64,000 nt of DNA from JACDER01 sp963842575. GTDB lineage: Bacteria > Actinomycetota > Thermoleophilia > Gaiellales > Gaiellaceae. The notes beneath the pieces were generated by a model. It made no database searches and was not told where the DNA came from. It saw only the letters and a program-made list of their open reading frames with translations. This document shows, piece by piece, positions 1 through 8,517 of this stretch. The stretch is from the NCBI GenBank assembly GCA_963842575.1, contig CAWJGS010000001.1, positions 1-64,000 on the forward strand, written 5' to 3'. Each line of letters opens with the position of its first letter. Positions within the stretch are counted from its first letter, which is position 1. The translations under genes were made by a program, and so were the position numbers.

Positions 1-1
1 C

Positions 2-1792
2 ACAACCTTCATGGAGATCTATCCACCGGGCCTGTCCAAGTTCAACACCAAGAGCCACGCCAAGCAGACGCGGCAGGCGGCTGCCGCGGGGTTGCCGCCC
101 GGGATCAGCGTCAATGTCACCGGTCACGACCCGCTCTCGGAGGCAAGCGCGCACGGCGGGTCCGGCGCGCCGAGCGTTCTGCTGGAGGCGCTGATCGGCG
201 GTCTCGGCGCCCTGATCATCCTGCTGTTCGTCTTCGGGACGCTGCCGGCCGTCTTGATGCCGCTCGCGGTCGCGGTTTCCTCCATCTTGAACACGTTCAC
301 CCTCGTGTGGGCGCTCACATATGTCACGAACGTCTCGATCATCGTGCAGTTCCTGATCGCGCTCGTCGGACTCGGAGTGGCGGTTGATTACGCGCTGCTG
401 ATGATCTTCCGTTTCCGCGACGAGTTACGCGAGGGGGAGGACGTCGAGACCGCGCTGGTCGAGACGATGACGCACGCCGGTCGGTCGGTGATCGTCTCCG
501 GCACCACCGTTGCCGTTGGGCTGCTGTCGTTGGTCGTGCTGCCCTTGCCGTTCATCCGCTCGATGGGTATCGGCGGCATGCTCATTCCCGCCGTTTCCGT
601 ACTCGCGGCGATCACGCTCTTGCCGGCCTTGCTGGCCGTGCTCGGCACCCGGATCAACAGCGTGCGCCTGCTGCCCAAACGCTTCCTTGATGATGGCCAC
701 CCCGAAGACGGCCGCTGGGGGCGGTGGGCGCGGTTCGTGCTTCGACGGCCGGTGCCAATCGCGCTCGTCGGGCTCGCGATCGTCGCTGTGCTCGTCGGAG
801 TCGGCACCCGGCTGAACGCGGGCGAGGCACAACTGAAGAACTTCCCCGGCAACGGAACGGCGATCACGGGCCGCGATCAGCTCGCGGCCGCCGGCATCAG
901 CCCGGGCGTGATGAAGCCGTTCGACGTCCTGGTCGAGCACAACGGGAATGCGGACGAGGTAGCCGCCAGGGTCCGCCGGGTGCCTGGCGTCGCCGCCGCG
1001 GTCGCGCCGCCGGATTGGCGCCGCGGCGCCGACTCACTCGTGCAGGCCTTCCCCGCTATCGACGGCTCGGCCCCCGGGATCCAGGGAGTCATCGATCGGG
1101 TCAACTCTTCGCTCGAGGGCACCGCGGCCAGCCTCGGCGGCACACCGACGATCGACCGCGACTTCACCAACGCGATCTACGACAACTTCCCGTACCTGCT
1201 CCTGTTCGTGCTCGTACTGACCTTCATCCTGCTCGCACGGGCGTTCCGCTCCATCGTGCTGGCCCTCAAGGCAGTCTTGCTCAACCTCCTTTCGCTGACC
1301 GCCGCCTTCGGAATCGTCGTCATCATCTTCCAGTGGGGCTACGGCTCCTCGCTCTGGAACATCGACGCGACCCAGTCCATACCCGCCTGGATTCCGCTCA
1401 TGATCTTCGCGTTCCTGTTCGGACTGTCGATGGACTACGAGGTCTTCATCCTCTCGCGCACGCGGGAGGCCTACGACGAGACGGGCGACACCAAACGGGC
1501 GATCGAGCTCGGTCTCTCCCGCACCGGCAAGCTCGTCACCAGCGGCGCGGCCGTTCTCGCCTTCGCTTTCCTCGTCCTCTCCTCGAGCCCCGGCTACGAA
1601 GTCAAGATCTTCGCAATCGGCCTCGCAGCAGGGATCATCTTCGACGCCACCGTCATACGCGCCCTACTCGTCCCATCCCTGATGGCGCTCTTCGGACGAT
1701 GGAACTGGTGGATGCCCAACTGGACAAGAACACTCCTGCTCCTGCCGCGCCGAGAACCCGCACCGCAACCAGCGGCCGAACGCGCACAGTAA
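2..1792 (+). CDS. MMPL/RND-type membrane transporter, C-terminal part (5' end outside window)
   Basis: The frame is open to the left edge, so this is the last ~597 residues of a longer protein; MMPL transporters usually exceed 700. Two membrane bundles are visible. The first has the diagnostic GVAVDYALLMIFRFRDEL element at about residues 120-140, then helices to about 225. A soluble periplasmic-type domain follows (about 275-395), then a second bundle with FGLSMDYEVFILSRTREAY at about 470-490. The paired DY elements in transmembrane helices are typical of proton-driven MMPL lipid or drug exporters. The substrate cannot be read from the sequence. The C-terminus is Pro/Ala-rich and cytoplasmic. 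Confidence 0.9.
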   Translation, partial: TTFMEIYPPGLSKFNTKSHAKQTRQAAAAGLPPGISVNVTGHDPLSEASAHGGSGAPSVLLEALIGGLGALIILLFVFGTLPAVLMPLAVAVSSILNTFTLVWALTYVTNVSIIVQFLIALVGLGVAVDYALLMIFRFRDELREGEDVETALVETMTHAGRSVIVSGTTVAVGLLSLVVLPLPFIRSMGIGGMLIPAVSVLAAITLLPALLAVLGTRINSVRLLPKRFLDDGHPEDGRWGRWARFVLRRPVPIALVGLAIVAVLVGVGTRLNAGEAQLKNFPGNGTAITGRDQLAAAGISPGVMKPFDVLVEHNGNADEVAARVRRVPGVAAAVAPPDWRRGADSLVQAFPAIDGSAPGIQGVIDRVNSSLEGTAASLGGTPTIDRDFTNAIYDNFPYLLLFVLVLTFILLARAFRSIVLALKAVLLNLLSLTAAFGIVVIIFQWGYGSSLWNIDATQSIPAWIPLMIFAFLFGLSMDYEVFILSRTREAYDETGDTKRAIELGLSRTGKLVTSGAAVLAFAFLVLSSSPGYEVKIFAIGLAAGIIFDATVIRALLVPSLMALFGRWNWWMPNWTRTLLLLPRREPAPQPAAERAQ

Positions 1793-1800
1793 GTCTCTCG

Positions 1801-1875
1801 GCTGAAAGCTTCCTCTTCCAGCACCACGCCGAGTTCGCCGCCAACGTGCACGACTTCCTCGAGGAGGCCGTCTGA
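1801..1875 (+). pseudogene. Possible alpha/beta-hydrolase C-terminal remnant
   Basis: In a frame different from the transporter, 25 codons read AESFLFQHHAEFAANVHDFL then EEAV and a stop. This resembles the last helix of alpha/beta hydrolases, where a GH-x-F-x-x-Q context is followed by a final FAxxVxxFL helix. No catalytic domain precedes it, because that DNA is the transporter gene in another frame. The following ~130 nt contains no start-to-stop gene I can support. It may be a remnant of a deleted hydrolase or a chance match. Confidence 0.3.
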
Positions 1876-2009
1876 TGCCGATGATCACGTCTTCGCCGCG
1901 GCGGGGAATTTCCCGATCCGCACGCGCTCGCTCGTGACCTCGCCGCGGCGGTGATGCGTTGCGAGCGGGACGTCAGCGCGGGCTGCGCTCGCCGGCCAAT
2001 AGGAGCATG

Positions 2010-2837
2010 ATGGCGGGTGCCATGACAGGAAATGCGCGAGAGATCACACTGGCGGACGGTGCGAAGCTCCCGCTGCTCGGCCTCGGCGTCTGGCAGATGC
2101 GTGACGAACGCGAGTGCGCCGACGCCGTTCGCTGGGCGCTCGAGCTCGGCTACCGGCACATCGACACCGCCCAGGCCTACGGCAACGAGGAGGGTGTCGG
2201 GCAGGGACTGCGCGAGAGCGGCGTCCCGCGCGAGCAGGTGTTCGTCACCACCAAGTTCAATCCGACTCAGACCGACCCGGTCGCCGAGCTCGAGCGAAGC
2301 CTCGAGCGGCTCGGGCTCGAGCGGGTCGACCTGTACATCGTCCACTCGCCGAGGGGAGGGCCTACCTGGGCGTGGCCGGGGATGGAACGCGCTCATGAGC
2401 TCGGATACGCCGGCTCGATCGGCGTTTCCAACTTCGACGTCTCCGAGGTCGAACAGGTGGTCGCAGCGGCGACCATCGCGCCGGTCGTCAATCAGGTGCA
2501 GTTCAGTCCGTACGAGTACCGGAAGGGCCTCCTCGACGCTTGCCGCGCGAACGGGATCGTGCTCGAGGCGTACAGCCCGCTCGGAACCGGTCGCCACCTT
2601 GCGAGCGAAACAGCGACACGGATCGCGCAGCGCCTCGGGCGCACTCCGGCCCAGGTGCTGCTCCGCTGGTGCATCCAGCGTGGCGTTCCGCTGATCCCAA
2701 AGTCGGCACACCGCGACCGGATCGCGGAGAACGCTCAGATCTTCGACTTCACCCTGTCCGACGAGGACATGGCGGATCTCGACGCCCTCGACCGCACCGG
2801 CGGGACTCAGCGAGCTGTCGAACGCGTGTGGTGGTGA
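2010..2837 (+). CDS. Aldo/keto reductase (AKR5-like)
   Basis: This is an NADPH-dependent carbonyl reductase of the (beta/alpha)8 AKR family, 275 residues, the normal length. The catalytic tetrad is visible: D and Y in GYRHIDTAQAYGNEEGVG (about residue 45-60), K in FVTTKFNP (about 85) and H in LYIVHSP (about 117). GVSNFDVSEVEQV and VNQVQFSPY are standard barrel motifs, and LIPKSAHRDRIAEN is the cofactor phosphate site. An AGGAG at 2001-2005 sits just before tandem ATGs at 2007 and 2010; 2010 is chosen for spacing, while 1959 and 2022 are also in frame. It resembles the 2,5-diketo-D-gluconate reductase group, but the substrate is unknown. Confidence 0.92.
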   Translation: MAGAMTGNAREITLADGAKLPLLGLGVWQMRDERECADAVRWALELGYRHIDTAQAYGNEEGVGQGLRESGVPREQVFVTTKFNPTQTDPVAELERSLERLGLERVDLYIVHSPRGGPTWAWPGMERAHELGYAGSIGVSNFDVSEVEQVVAAATIAPVVNQVQFSPYEYRKGLLDACRANGIVLEAYSPLGTGRHLASETATRIAQRLGRTPAQVLLRWCIQRGVPLIPKSAHRDRIAENAQIFDFTLSDEDMADLDALDRTGGTQRAVERVWW

Positions 2838-2843
2838 GCCCCG

Positions 2844-3311
2844 CTACGACGCGCCTATGGAGCGCGTCTCGCTCCAGTCGAGGATGAGCTCGCGTTCGGC
2901 GAAGTACCAGCGCCCGTCGATCTTGGCGAACGTGTCCAGGTAGCGCAGGGAGGCGACCATGATCTTGCGGTTGCCGTCCTCGGTGTAGACGTGGTGGGCG
3001 ATCGTGTAGCTCTCGCCCGTGGCGCGGTTCCCGTCGAGCGTGACCGTGCTCTGGCCGTTGAAGTGTGTCGTCACCTCGTAGCGGTTGAGGTCGTCGAAGA
3101 CGGGTGTGAGCGCTTCTCGTCCTTCGAGGACGTAGGTGGGTTCGCTGCCTTCGCCCTCCATGTAGACCGCGAAGCGGGTGTCCTCGGTGAAGAGCGCCTT
3201 TTGTCCTTCGGCGTCGCGGCGGTCCGCGCAGTGGGCGTAGGCGTCGAAGAGCTCGCGCAACGCGAGCCGGTCGGCGGCTTCAGCTGGCGAGAGCTCGGTG
3301 TGTTCGGCCAT
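2844..3311 (-). CDS. SnoaL-like / NTF2-fold protein
   Basis: This 155-residue single-domain protein resembles SnoaL_4 (NTF2-like cone fold) proteins. It starts with a helix (ADRLALRELFDAYAHCADRR, about residues 12-31), then the strand pattern LFTEDTRFAVYM and an ending YLDTFAKIDGRWYFAERELIL, where DGRWYFAERE is the common terminal strand pair. Members are small-molecule isomerases, dehydratases or ligand binders; the substrate is not predictable here. It ends 6 nt from the convergent reductase. The ATG at 3311 is preceded by TAAACT with a 7-nt gap and no Shine-Dalgarno, which fits a leaderless transcript. Confidence 0.8.
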   Translation of the reverse strand: MAEHTELSPAEAADRLALRELFDAYAHCADRRDAEGQKALFTEDTRFAVYMEGEGSEPTYVLEGREALTPVFDDLNRYEVTTHFNGQSTVTLDGNRATGESYTIAHHVYTEDGNRKIMVASLRYLDTFAKIDGRWYFAERELILDWSETRSIGAS

Positions 3312-3443
3312 GGATGGAAGTTTACAGAGCGGATCAGGTTTGAGGCGGTCGTGGCGGGTGGTGGCTCGCTGGATCGCGCGCCTTAGCCCGGCCGTCGCGC
3401 GTGACGCAACGACGACGCGCTTACGATTCGCGCTGGCTAGACG

Positions 3444-6158
3444 ATGCTGGAATTCCGCGTGCTGGGGCCGCTCGAGGTCGCCGATCACGGTCGGCCCGCG
3501 CCGCTCGGCTCCGGGCGGCAGGTGCGTCTCCTCTCGTGCCTGCTCCTCCACCCGAACGAGGTCGTCCCGCGCGACCTCCTGATCGACGCACTCTGGGGTG
3601 AACGCGCACCGAAGACCGCTGACACCGCGCTCCGCGTCCAGGTCCACGCGCTCAGGAAACTCCTCGGCCAGGAACGCATCGACACCGACGGGCCTGGATA
3701 CCGGCTGCACGTGGGTCCGGGCGAGCTCGACCTCGAGCGGTTCGAGGAGTTGTTCGCGCGCGGGCGGAACGAGCTCGCCTCAGGCGCAGCGGACGAAGCA
3801 GCGACGACCTTCCGCAGCGCGCTCGACCTCTGGCGCGGGCCGGCGCTCGCCGACGTCGCCTACGAGGCCTTCGCCCAGAGCGAGATCGCGCGGCTCGAAG
3901 GGATGCGACTCGCCGCGCTCGAAGAGCGGATCGAGGCCGACCTCGCGCTCGGCCGCCACCGCGAGCTCGTCCCCGAGCTCGAGGCGCTCGTGTCGGAGCA
4001 TCCCGTGCGCGAGCGCCTGCACGGCCAGCTGATGCTCGCCCTGTACCGCAGCGGACGCCAGACCGCGGCCCTCGCCGTCTTCCGCCGGCTGCGGAAGGCG
4101 CTGGACGAGGAGCTGGGGCTCGAGCCGGATCCCGATCTCAAGGAGCTCGAGCAGGCGATGCTCCGTCAGGACACGGCGTTGCGGGTGGAGCCCGCCGAGC
4201 TCCGCGTGCGCCGCCATCTCCCGGGCGCACAGACACAGCTCGTCGGTCGCCGGCGCGAGCTCGACGAGATCGGCGCCCTCCTGCGCGGCGGCACCCGTCT
4301 CGTCACGCTGACCGGGCCGGGCGGGACCGGCAAGACGCGGCTCGCGCTGCAGGCCGCGCATGCGCTCGCGGACGCCTTCGCCGACGGCGTCTACTTCGTC
4401 GACCTCTCGCCGCTTCGCGATCCCGCGCTCGTCGAGCCGGAGATCGCACAAGCGGTCGGAGCGGAGGAACAGACGCTGGAGCGCCACATCCACTCGCGGC
4501 GCGCCCTCCTCCTGCTTGACAACTTCGAGCACGTGGACGACGCGGCGCCGCTCCTCGCCGCGTTACTGACGTCCGCGCCGGACCTCGCTCTGCTCGTGAC
4601 CAGCCGAACGCCGCTTCGCCTCTCGGCTGAGCACGAGTACCGCGTCCCTGCCCTTCCGCTCGGCGACGCGGCTCGGCTCTTCACCATGCGCGCGGCCGCG
4701 GTGGCTCCCGCCTTCCGGCGCGCGAGCGAAGAGGCGGAGGAGATCTCCGAGATCTGCCGCCGGCTCGACTGCCTCCCGCTCGCGATCGAGCTCGCCGCCG
4801 CGCGCACGCGTGAGCACGCGCCGACGGAGCTCCTCACGCTCCTGCCGCTCGAGCTGGCGAGCGGCGGCGCCCGCGACCTGCCCGAGCGCCAGCAAGCGCT
4901 TCGCTCGACGATCGATTGGAGCTACGAGCTGCTGGCGCCCGCTCAGCAGCGGTTGTTCGCGCGCCTGGCCGTGTTCGCCGGCGGGTGCACCGCCGCGGCC
5001 GCCGAGGACGTCTGCGAGGCGACGCGCGCACAGCTCTCCTCACTCGTCGGCACCAGCCTCCTATACGAGCGTCCCGGGCGTTTCCTGATGCTCGAAACCA
5101 TCCGCGAGTACGCGCTCGAGCGACTCGACCGAAGCGGCGAGGCGGACGACGTCCGCGCACGACACGCCGAGCACTTCGCGGCGCTGGCGGACGCGGCCGC
5201 GGACGAGCACGCGCTCGAGGAGGAGCACGACAACCTGCGCGCGGCGATCGACTGGAGCCACGACACCGGCGCCACCGACCTCGAGCTCAGACTGGCGGCG
5301 GCGCTTGCCGTCTTCTGGTCCGTTCGGAACCATCTCCACGAGGGCCGGCGGCGCGTCGAGGCGGCGCTCCGGCACGCACCCGACGGCCCTGCGCCTCTCC
5401 GGGCCAAGGCGCTCGGCGGCGGCAGTTGGCTCGCGATGCGACTGGGGGACTACGACCGCGCCGCGGAGCTGGGCGAGGAGAGTCTTGCTCTGTACCGCTC
5501 GCTCGGCGACGAGGCCGGGATCGCGCTGGCGCTCAACCGGCTCGGCGCGGCCGTGAGCAATCTCGGAGATCTCGACCGAGCGGTGTCACTCCAGAAGGAG
5601 AGTGCGGCGATGTATCACGAGCTCGGCGACGAGCGAGGAGTCGCCATCGTCCTCAGCAACCTCGGCTATCGCCTGGTCATTCAGGGAGCGTACGAGGAGG
5701 CGAAGTTTCTGTGCGACGAGGCACTGAGCCTCTTCCGCAAGCTCGACGAACGTGCGTCGATGCCGCTCCCGCTGATCAACCTTGGTCTCGCGGCGCTCAT
5801 GCAGGACCGGCCCGAAGAGGCGCTCGCGTACTTCCGAGAGGGGCTGCAGCTCGGGCACGAGCTCGGGTTCGTCGTGCCGATCGTGTACTCCCTGGACGGG
5901 CTGGCGGCGGCACTGGCAGGGATCGGCGCCCTCGAGCAGGCGGCGACGGTTCTCGGAGCTGCTGAGGCGGCCGCCGAGTCGACAGGTGTCTCACTCGAGC
6001 CGCTCGAACAGGAGATTCACGACCGGACCGTCGACGCGCTGGTCGGGTTCGGTCCCGCGCGCACCGCCGGACGGCAGCTCCCGGTCGACGAGGCCGTCGC
6101 CTGGGCGCTCCGCGAGGTCGGCGCGCACGAGCCCGCCGAGCCTGGCGCCGTCACGTAG
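3444..6158 (+). CDS. SARP/AfsR-type transcriptional regulator (wHTH-BTAD-NTPase-TPR)
   Basis: This 904-residue regulator has four parts. An OmpR-like winged helix (about 1-95; LEFRVLGPLEVADHGRPAPL and the TALRVQVHALRKLLG region) is followed by a bacterial transcriptional activator domain (about 98-245; ELDLERFEELFARGR to ALDEELGLEPDPDLKELEQ). A STAND-type NTPase comes next, with Walker A GPGGTGKTRLA near residue 290 and Walker B ALLLLDNFEHV near 355. The tail from about 640 carries TPR-like repeats. Such proteins activate nearby genes by binding direct heptamer repeats. It is followed by an RTX gene whose upstream region holds an 11-bp-period repeat (6186-6202). It starts at ATG 3444 without an obvious Shine-Dalgarno; TACGAT lies 16 nt upstream. 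Confidence 0.93.
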   Translation: MLEFRVLGPLEVADHGRPAPLGSGRQVRLLSCLLLHPNEVVPRDLLIDALWGERAPKTADTALRVQVHALRKLLGQERIDTDGPGYRLHVGPGELDLERFEELFARGRNELASGAADEAATTFRSALDLWRGPALADVAYEAFAQSEIARLEGMRLAALEERIEADLALGRHRELVPELEALVSEHPVRERLHGQLMLALYRSGRQTAALAVFRRLRKALDEELGLEPDPDLKELEQAMLRQDTALRVEPAELRVRRHLPGAQTQLVGRRRELDEIGALLRGGTRLVTLTGPGGTGKTRLALQAAHALADAFADGVYFVDLSPLRDPALVEPEIAQAVGAEEQTLERHIHSRRALLLLDNFEHVDDAAPLLAALLTSAPDLALLVTSRTPLRLSAEHEYRVPALPLGDAARLFTMRAAAVAPAFRRASEEAEEISEICRRLDCLPLAIELAAARTREHAPTELLTLLPLELASGGARDLPERQQALRSTIDWSYELLAPAQQRLFARLAVFAGGCTAAAAEDVCEATRAQLSSLVGTSLLYERPGRFLMLETIREYALERLDRSGEADDVRARHAEHFAALADAAADEHALEEEHDNLRAAIDWSHDTGATDLELRLAAALAVFWSVRNHLHEGRRRVEAALRHAPDGPAPLRAKALGGGSWLAMRLGDYDRAAELGEESLALYRSLGDEAGIALALNRLGAAVSNLGDLDRAVSLQKESAAMYHELGDERGVAIVLSNLGYRLVIQGAYEEAKFLCDEALSLFRKLDERASMPLPLINLGLAALMQDRPEEALAYFREGLQLGHELGFVVPIVYSLDGLAAALAGIGALEQAATVLGAAEAAAESTGVSLEPLEQEIHDRTVDALVGFGPARTAGRQLPVDEAVAWALREVGAHEPAEPGAVT

Positions 6159-6185
6159 CGCCCTCGAAAGCAGCCGGAACGACGC

Positions 6186-6202
6186 CGTAACGCGATCGTA
6201 AC
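6186..6202 (+). promoter_or_regulatory. Direct repeat with 11-bp period, candidate SARP binding site
   Basis: CGTAAC occurs at 6186-6191 and again at 6197-6202, exactly 11 bp apart, about 60 bp before the RTX gene start. SARP regulators typically bind heptamer direct repeats with 11-bp periodicity just upstream of the -10 region. The SARP gene ends only 28 bp earlier. The role is inferred; only two copies are present. Confidence 0.45.
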
Positions 6203-6262
6203 CCGCTCCTTCCATCGTGCTCGCAGGCAATCAAGCCGGACACACGACCAAGGGAGGACGAA

Positions 6263-8371
6263 ATGAAATCCATTCCACTGCTCGTCGTGATCCTCCGCCG
6301 AGTCGGAGCGATCATGTGCGTCGCCTTCGGGTTTCTCATCTGGAGCGCGGCGGGAGGCGCAGGTACCGCGAGCGCCGCACACCTCACGGTCAGCATGAGA
6401 GGGAGCATGCTCTCGACGGGGCTGGGCTGGGGGTCGGTCGTCGAGGAGACGTCCGGCGCCAAGATCAACTGCACCTACCCCGTGGCCACCATTTGTGGTG
6501 CCGACTACGGGTTCAGCAACGTGGTCTCGCTGCGCGCCACCGCTCCACCCGGATGGCGGTTCGACCACTGGGTCCAGGGAGGAAACGGCCAGGCCACGTG
6601 CGATGCGGGAACGGATGCGAATGTCTGCCGTTTCCGGATGTGGCTCTTCGACCTGACCGTCAGCGCGTACTTCGTCGACGAGACTCCTCCGTCGACGGTT
6701 GTCGACTCGGGCCCTGCCCAGTACATCGCGGCGGGCGGGGCGACGTTCACGTTCCACTCGCCCGACCAGGACCCCTACAACCAGGTCAGCTTCGTCTGCA
6801 AGGCGGAAGTGCTCGACCCGCCCCTCCAGACCTACAACTACGGCTGTAGCGGCGGGAGCTTCGACTGGGGCTTCACCTACGACGGCCACTACCGGATGAC
6901 GATCATCGCGCGGGACGCATCGGGCAACCAGGACCCGGCCCCACCGGTGATCGAATTCACCGCCGACAGGGTTCCGCCTGAGACGAGCCTCGACTCCGGC
7001 CCGTCCGGAACGCTCTGGCAGCGGTCGGCGACGTTCACGTTCTCGGGCTCCGATCCCACCGGCGGGTACTCGGGCACCGTGGCCGGCTCGGGCGTCGGAG
7101 GATACGAATGCCGTCTCGACGGCGGCAGCTGGAATCCCTGCACGTCCGGGGTCGGCTACGACCAGCTCGCCCAGGGCTCGCACACGTTCGACGTGCGGGC
7201 GGTCGACAGGAGTGGCAACAGCGACCAAACGCCGGCGAGCAGGACGTGGACGGTCTCGAGCCCACAGTGCTATGGCCAGTTCGCGACCATGGTCGGTACC
7301 GCGGGCGTCGACGCTCTCACTGGAACGGCCGGACCGGACGTGATCGTCGGGCTCGGAGGAAACGACACCATCAACGGAGCCGGTGGAGACGACCGCATCT
7401 GCGGCGGAGACGGGAACGACTCGCTCGTGGGAGGCCCCGGCGTAGACCGGCTCGACGGCGGCGCGGGCACCGACACCGCCGATTACAAGGCAGCTCCGGC
7501 CGGAGAAACCATCAACCTCTCGCTGGATCCCGGGACCGCCTCCGGGGGAGACGGCAACGATCCGAGCCTGATCTCGATCGAGACCGTCCAGGGCTCGGCC
7601 TACGCCGACTCGCTGACCGGAACCGACCTGGTCGAGACGCTGCTCGGCAACGGTGGCAACGACGTCCTGGCCGGGCTCGGAGGCAACGACATCCTGCGCG
7701 GCGGCCCAGGAGCGGACTCGCTGAACGGCGGGGCCGGTAACGACACCGCCGACTATCAGAAGGCACCCTCGGCGGTGACCGTCAACCTCTCCACCAACCC
7801 CGGAACGGCGTCGGGCGGGGACGGATCCGATCCGAGCCTCGTCTCAGTCGAGACGATCCAGGGCTCAGCGTACGCCGACTCGCTCACCGGCGGCAGCGCG
7901 GCCGACACGCTCGTCGGCAACGCCGGCAACGACACCCTCGCCGGGCTCGGAGGCACCGACGTCCTCCGGGGCGGCGCGGGAGCGGACTCGTTCGACGGCG
8001 GGGCCGGTGGCGACACCGCCGACTACCAGGGCGCTCCGTCGGCCGTCACCGTCAACCTCTCCGCCGGCACGGCGAGTGGCGGAGACGGATCCGATCCGAC
8101 GCTCGTCTCCATCGAGACGGTGCAGGGCTCTCCCTACGCCGACTCGCTGACCGGAGGCGGTCAGGCCGACACCCTGGTCGGCAACAACGGCGACGACGTC
8201 CTCACCGGCGGCGCCGGGGCGGACACCCTCAAGGGCGGAAACGGCAACGACACGCTCTACGGGCGCGACGGGATCGCGGACCATCTCGACGGAGGACCCG
8301 GCACGGGCGACCGCGCGCAGGTCGACCCGTCGCTCGACCTCGTCAGCAACAACGAGAGTCTCATCCCGTAG
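6263..8371 (+). CDS. Secreted RTX-repeat protein with Ig-like domains
   Basis: This is a 702-residue exported protein. Residues 1-40 form a signal peptide (hydrophobic AIMCVAFGFLIWSAAGGAG, then TASAA). Next is an InlB-B-like beta repeat (about 45-135; APPGWRFDHWVQGG). Two Ig-like domains follow, beginning DETPPSTVVDSGP and DRVPPETSLDSGP (about 138-330), of the kind common in Solirubrobacter-like secretomes. From about 350 there are Ca2+-binding RTX nonapeptides such as GGDGNDSLVGG, inside three near-identical 90-residue modules. GGGAGGA at 6253-6259 is the ribosome site. RTX arrays fold on calcium outside the cell. No enzymatic domain is present, so a structural or adhesive role is likelier than a toxin role. 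Confidence 0.88.
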   Translation: MKSIPLLVVILRRVGAIMCVAFGFLIWSAAGGAGTASAAHLTVSMRGSMLSTGLGWGSVVEETSGAKINCTYPVATICGADYGFSNVVSLRATAPPGWRFDHWVQGGNGQATCDAGTDANVCRFRMWLFDLTVSAYFVDETPPSTVVDSGPAQYIAAGGATFTFHSPDQDPYNQVSFVCKAEVLDPPLQTYNYGCSGGSFDWGFTYDGHYRMTIIARDASGNQDPAPPVIEFTADRVPPETSLDSGPSGTLWQRSATFTFSGSDPTGGYSGTVAGSGVGGYECRLDGGSWNPCTSGVGYDQLAQGSHTFDVRAVDRSGNSDQTPASRTWTVSSPQCYGQFATMVGTAGVDALTGTAGPDVIVGLGGNDTINGAGGDDRICGGDGNDSLVGGPGVDRLDGGAGTDTADYKAAPAGETINLSLDPGTASGGDGNDPSLISIETVQGSAYADSLTGTDLVETLLGNGGNDVLAGLGGNDILRGGPGADSLNGGAGNDTADYQKAPSAVTVNLSTNPGTASGGDGSDPSLVSVETIQGSAYADSLTGGSAADTLVGNAGNDTLAGLGGTDVLRGGAGADSFDGGAGGDTADYQGAPSAVTVNLSAGTASGGDGSDPTLVSIETVQGSPYADSLTGGGQADTLVGNNGDDVLTGGAGADTLKGGNGNDTLYGRDGIADHLDGGPGTGDRAQVDPSLDLVSNNESLIP
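7472..8270 (+). repeat. Three tandem ~270-bp modules within the RTX gene
   Basis: Each module starts with the DTADY codons, at 7472, 7742 and 8012, giving an exact 270-bp period; the third is slightly shorter through a small deletion. Each encodes a hydrophobic strand (TVNLS), a TASGGDG turn, IETVQGS, YADSLTG and two RTX turns. The copies differ at silent and conservative sites, so they are old duplications under selection, not a recent or artefactual expansion. Confidence 0.85.
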
Positions 8372-8379
8372 CGTGAGGT

Positions 8380-8426
8380 CCGGAAACGACGCGGCTTCCG
8401 CCAAGTGGCGGGGCCGCGTCGTCCGG
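8380..8426 (+). terminator. Structured hairpin after the RTX gene
   Basis: The arms ACGACGCGGC (8386-8395) and GCCGCGTCGT (8413-8422) are perfect complements. Inside them CCGCCA/TGGCGG (8398-8403/8406-8411) forms a second stem, and CCGG flanks both sides, giving a long nested GC-rich hairpin 9 nt after the stop codon. There is no T-tract, so it may act as a factor-assisted terminator or an mRNA 3' stabiliser. Confidence 0.6.
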
Positions 8427-8517
8427 TCTTCGCGGCGGCCGGCTTCTACGGCGGCTGACGAGGGAGCCACACCCTCGCTCTCCATCCCGAGATCAGCCGA
8501 CGCGGCAGTATCTGCGC

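Noticed and set aside
388..1170. Long open frames antisense to the MMPL gene
   Set aside because: High-GC third-position bias opens antisense frames throughout; their Arg/Pro/Ser-rich translations match no family and the sense frame is clearly an MMPL protein.
7270..8270. Periodic repeats considered as CRISPR or satellite
   Set aside because: The 270-bp period is in frame, protein-coding and lies in RTX modules; there are no short direct repeats with unique spacers.
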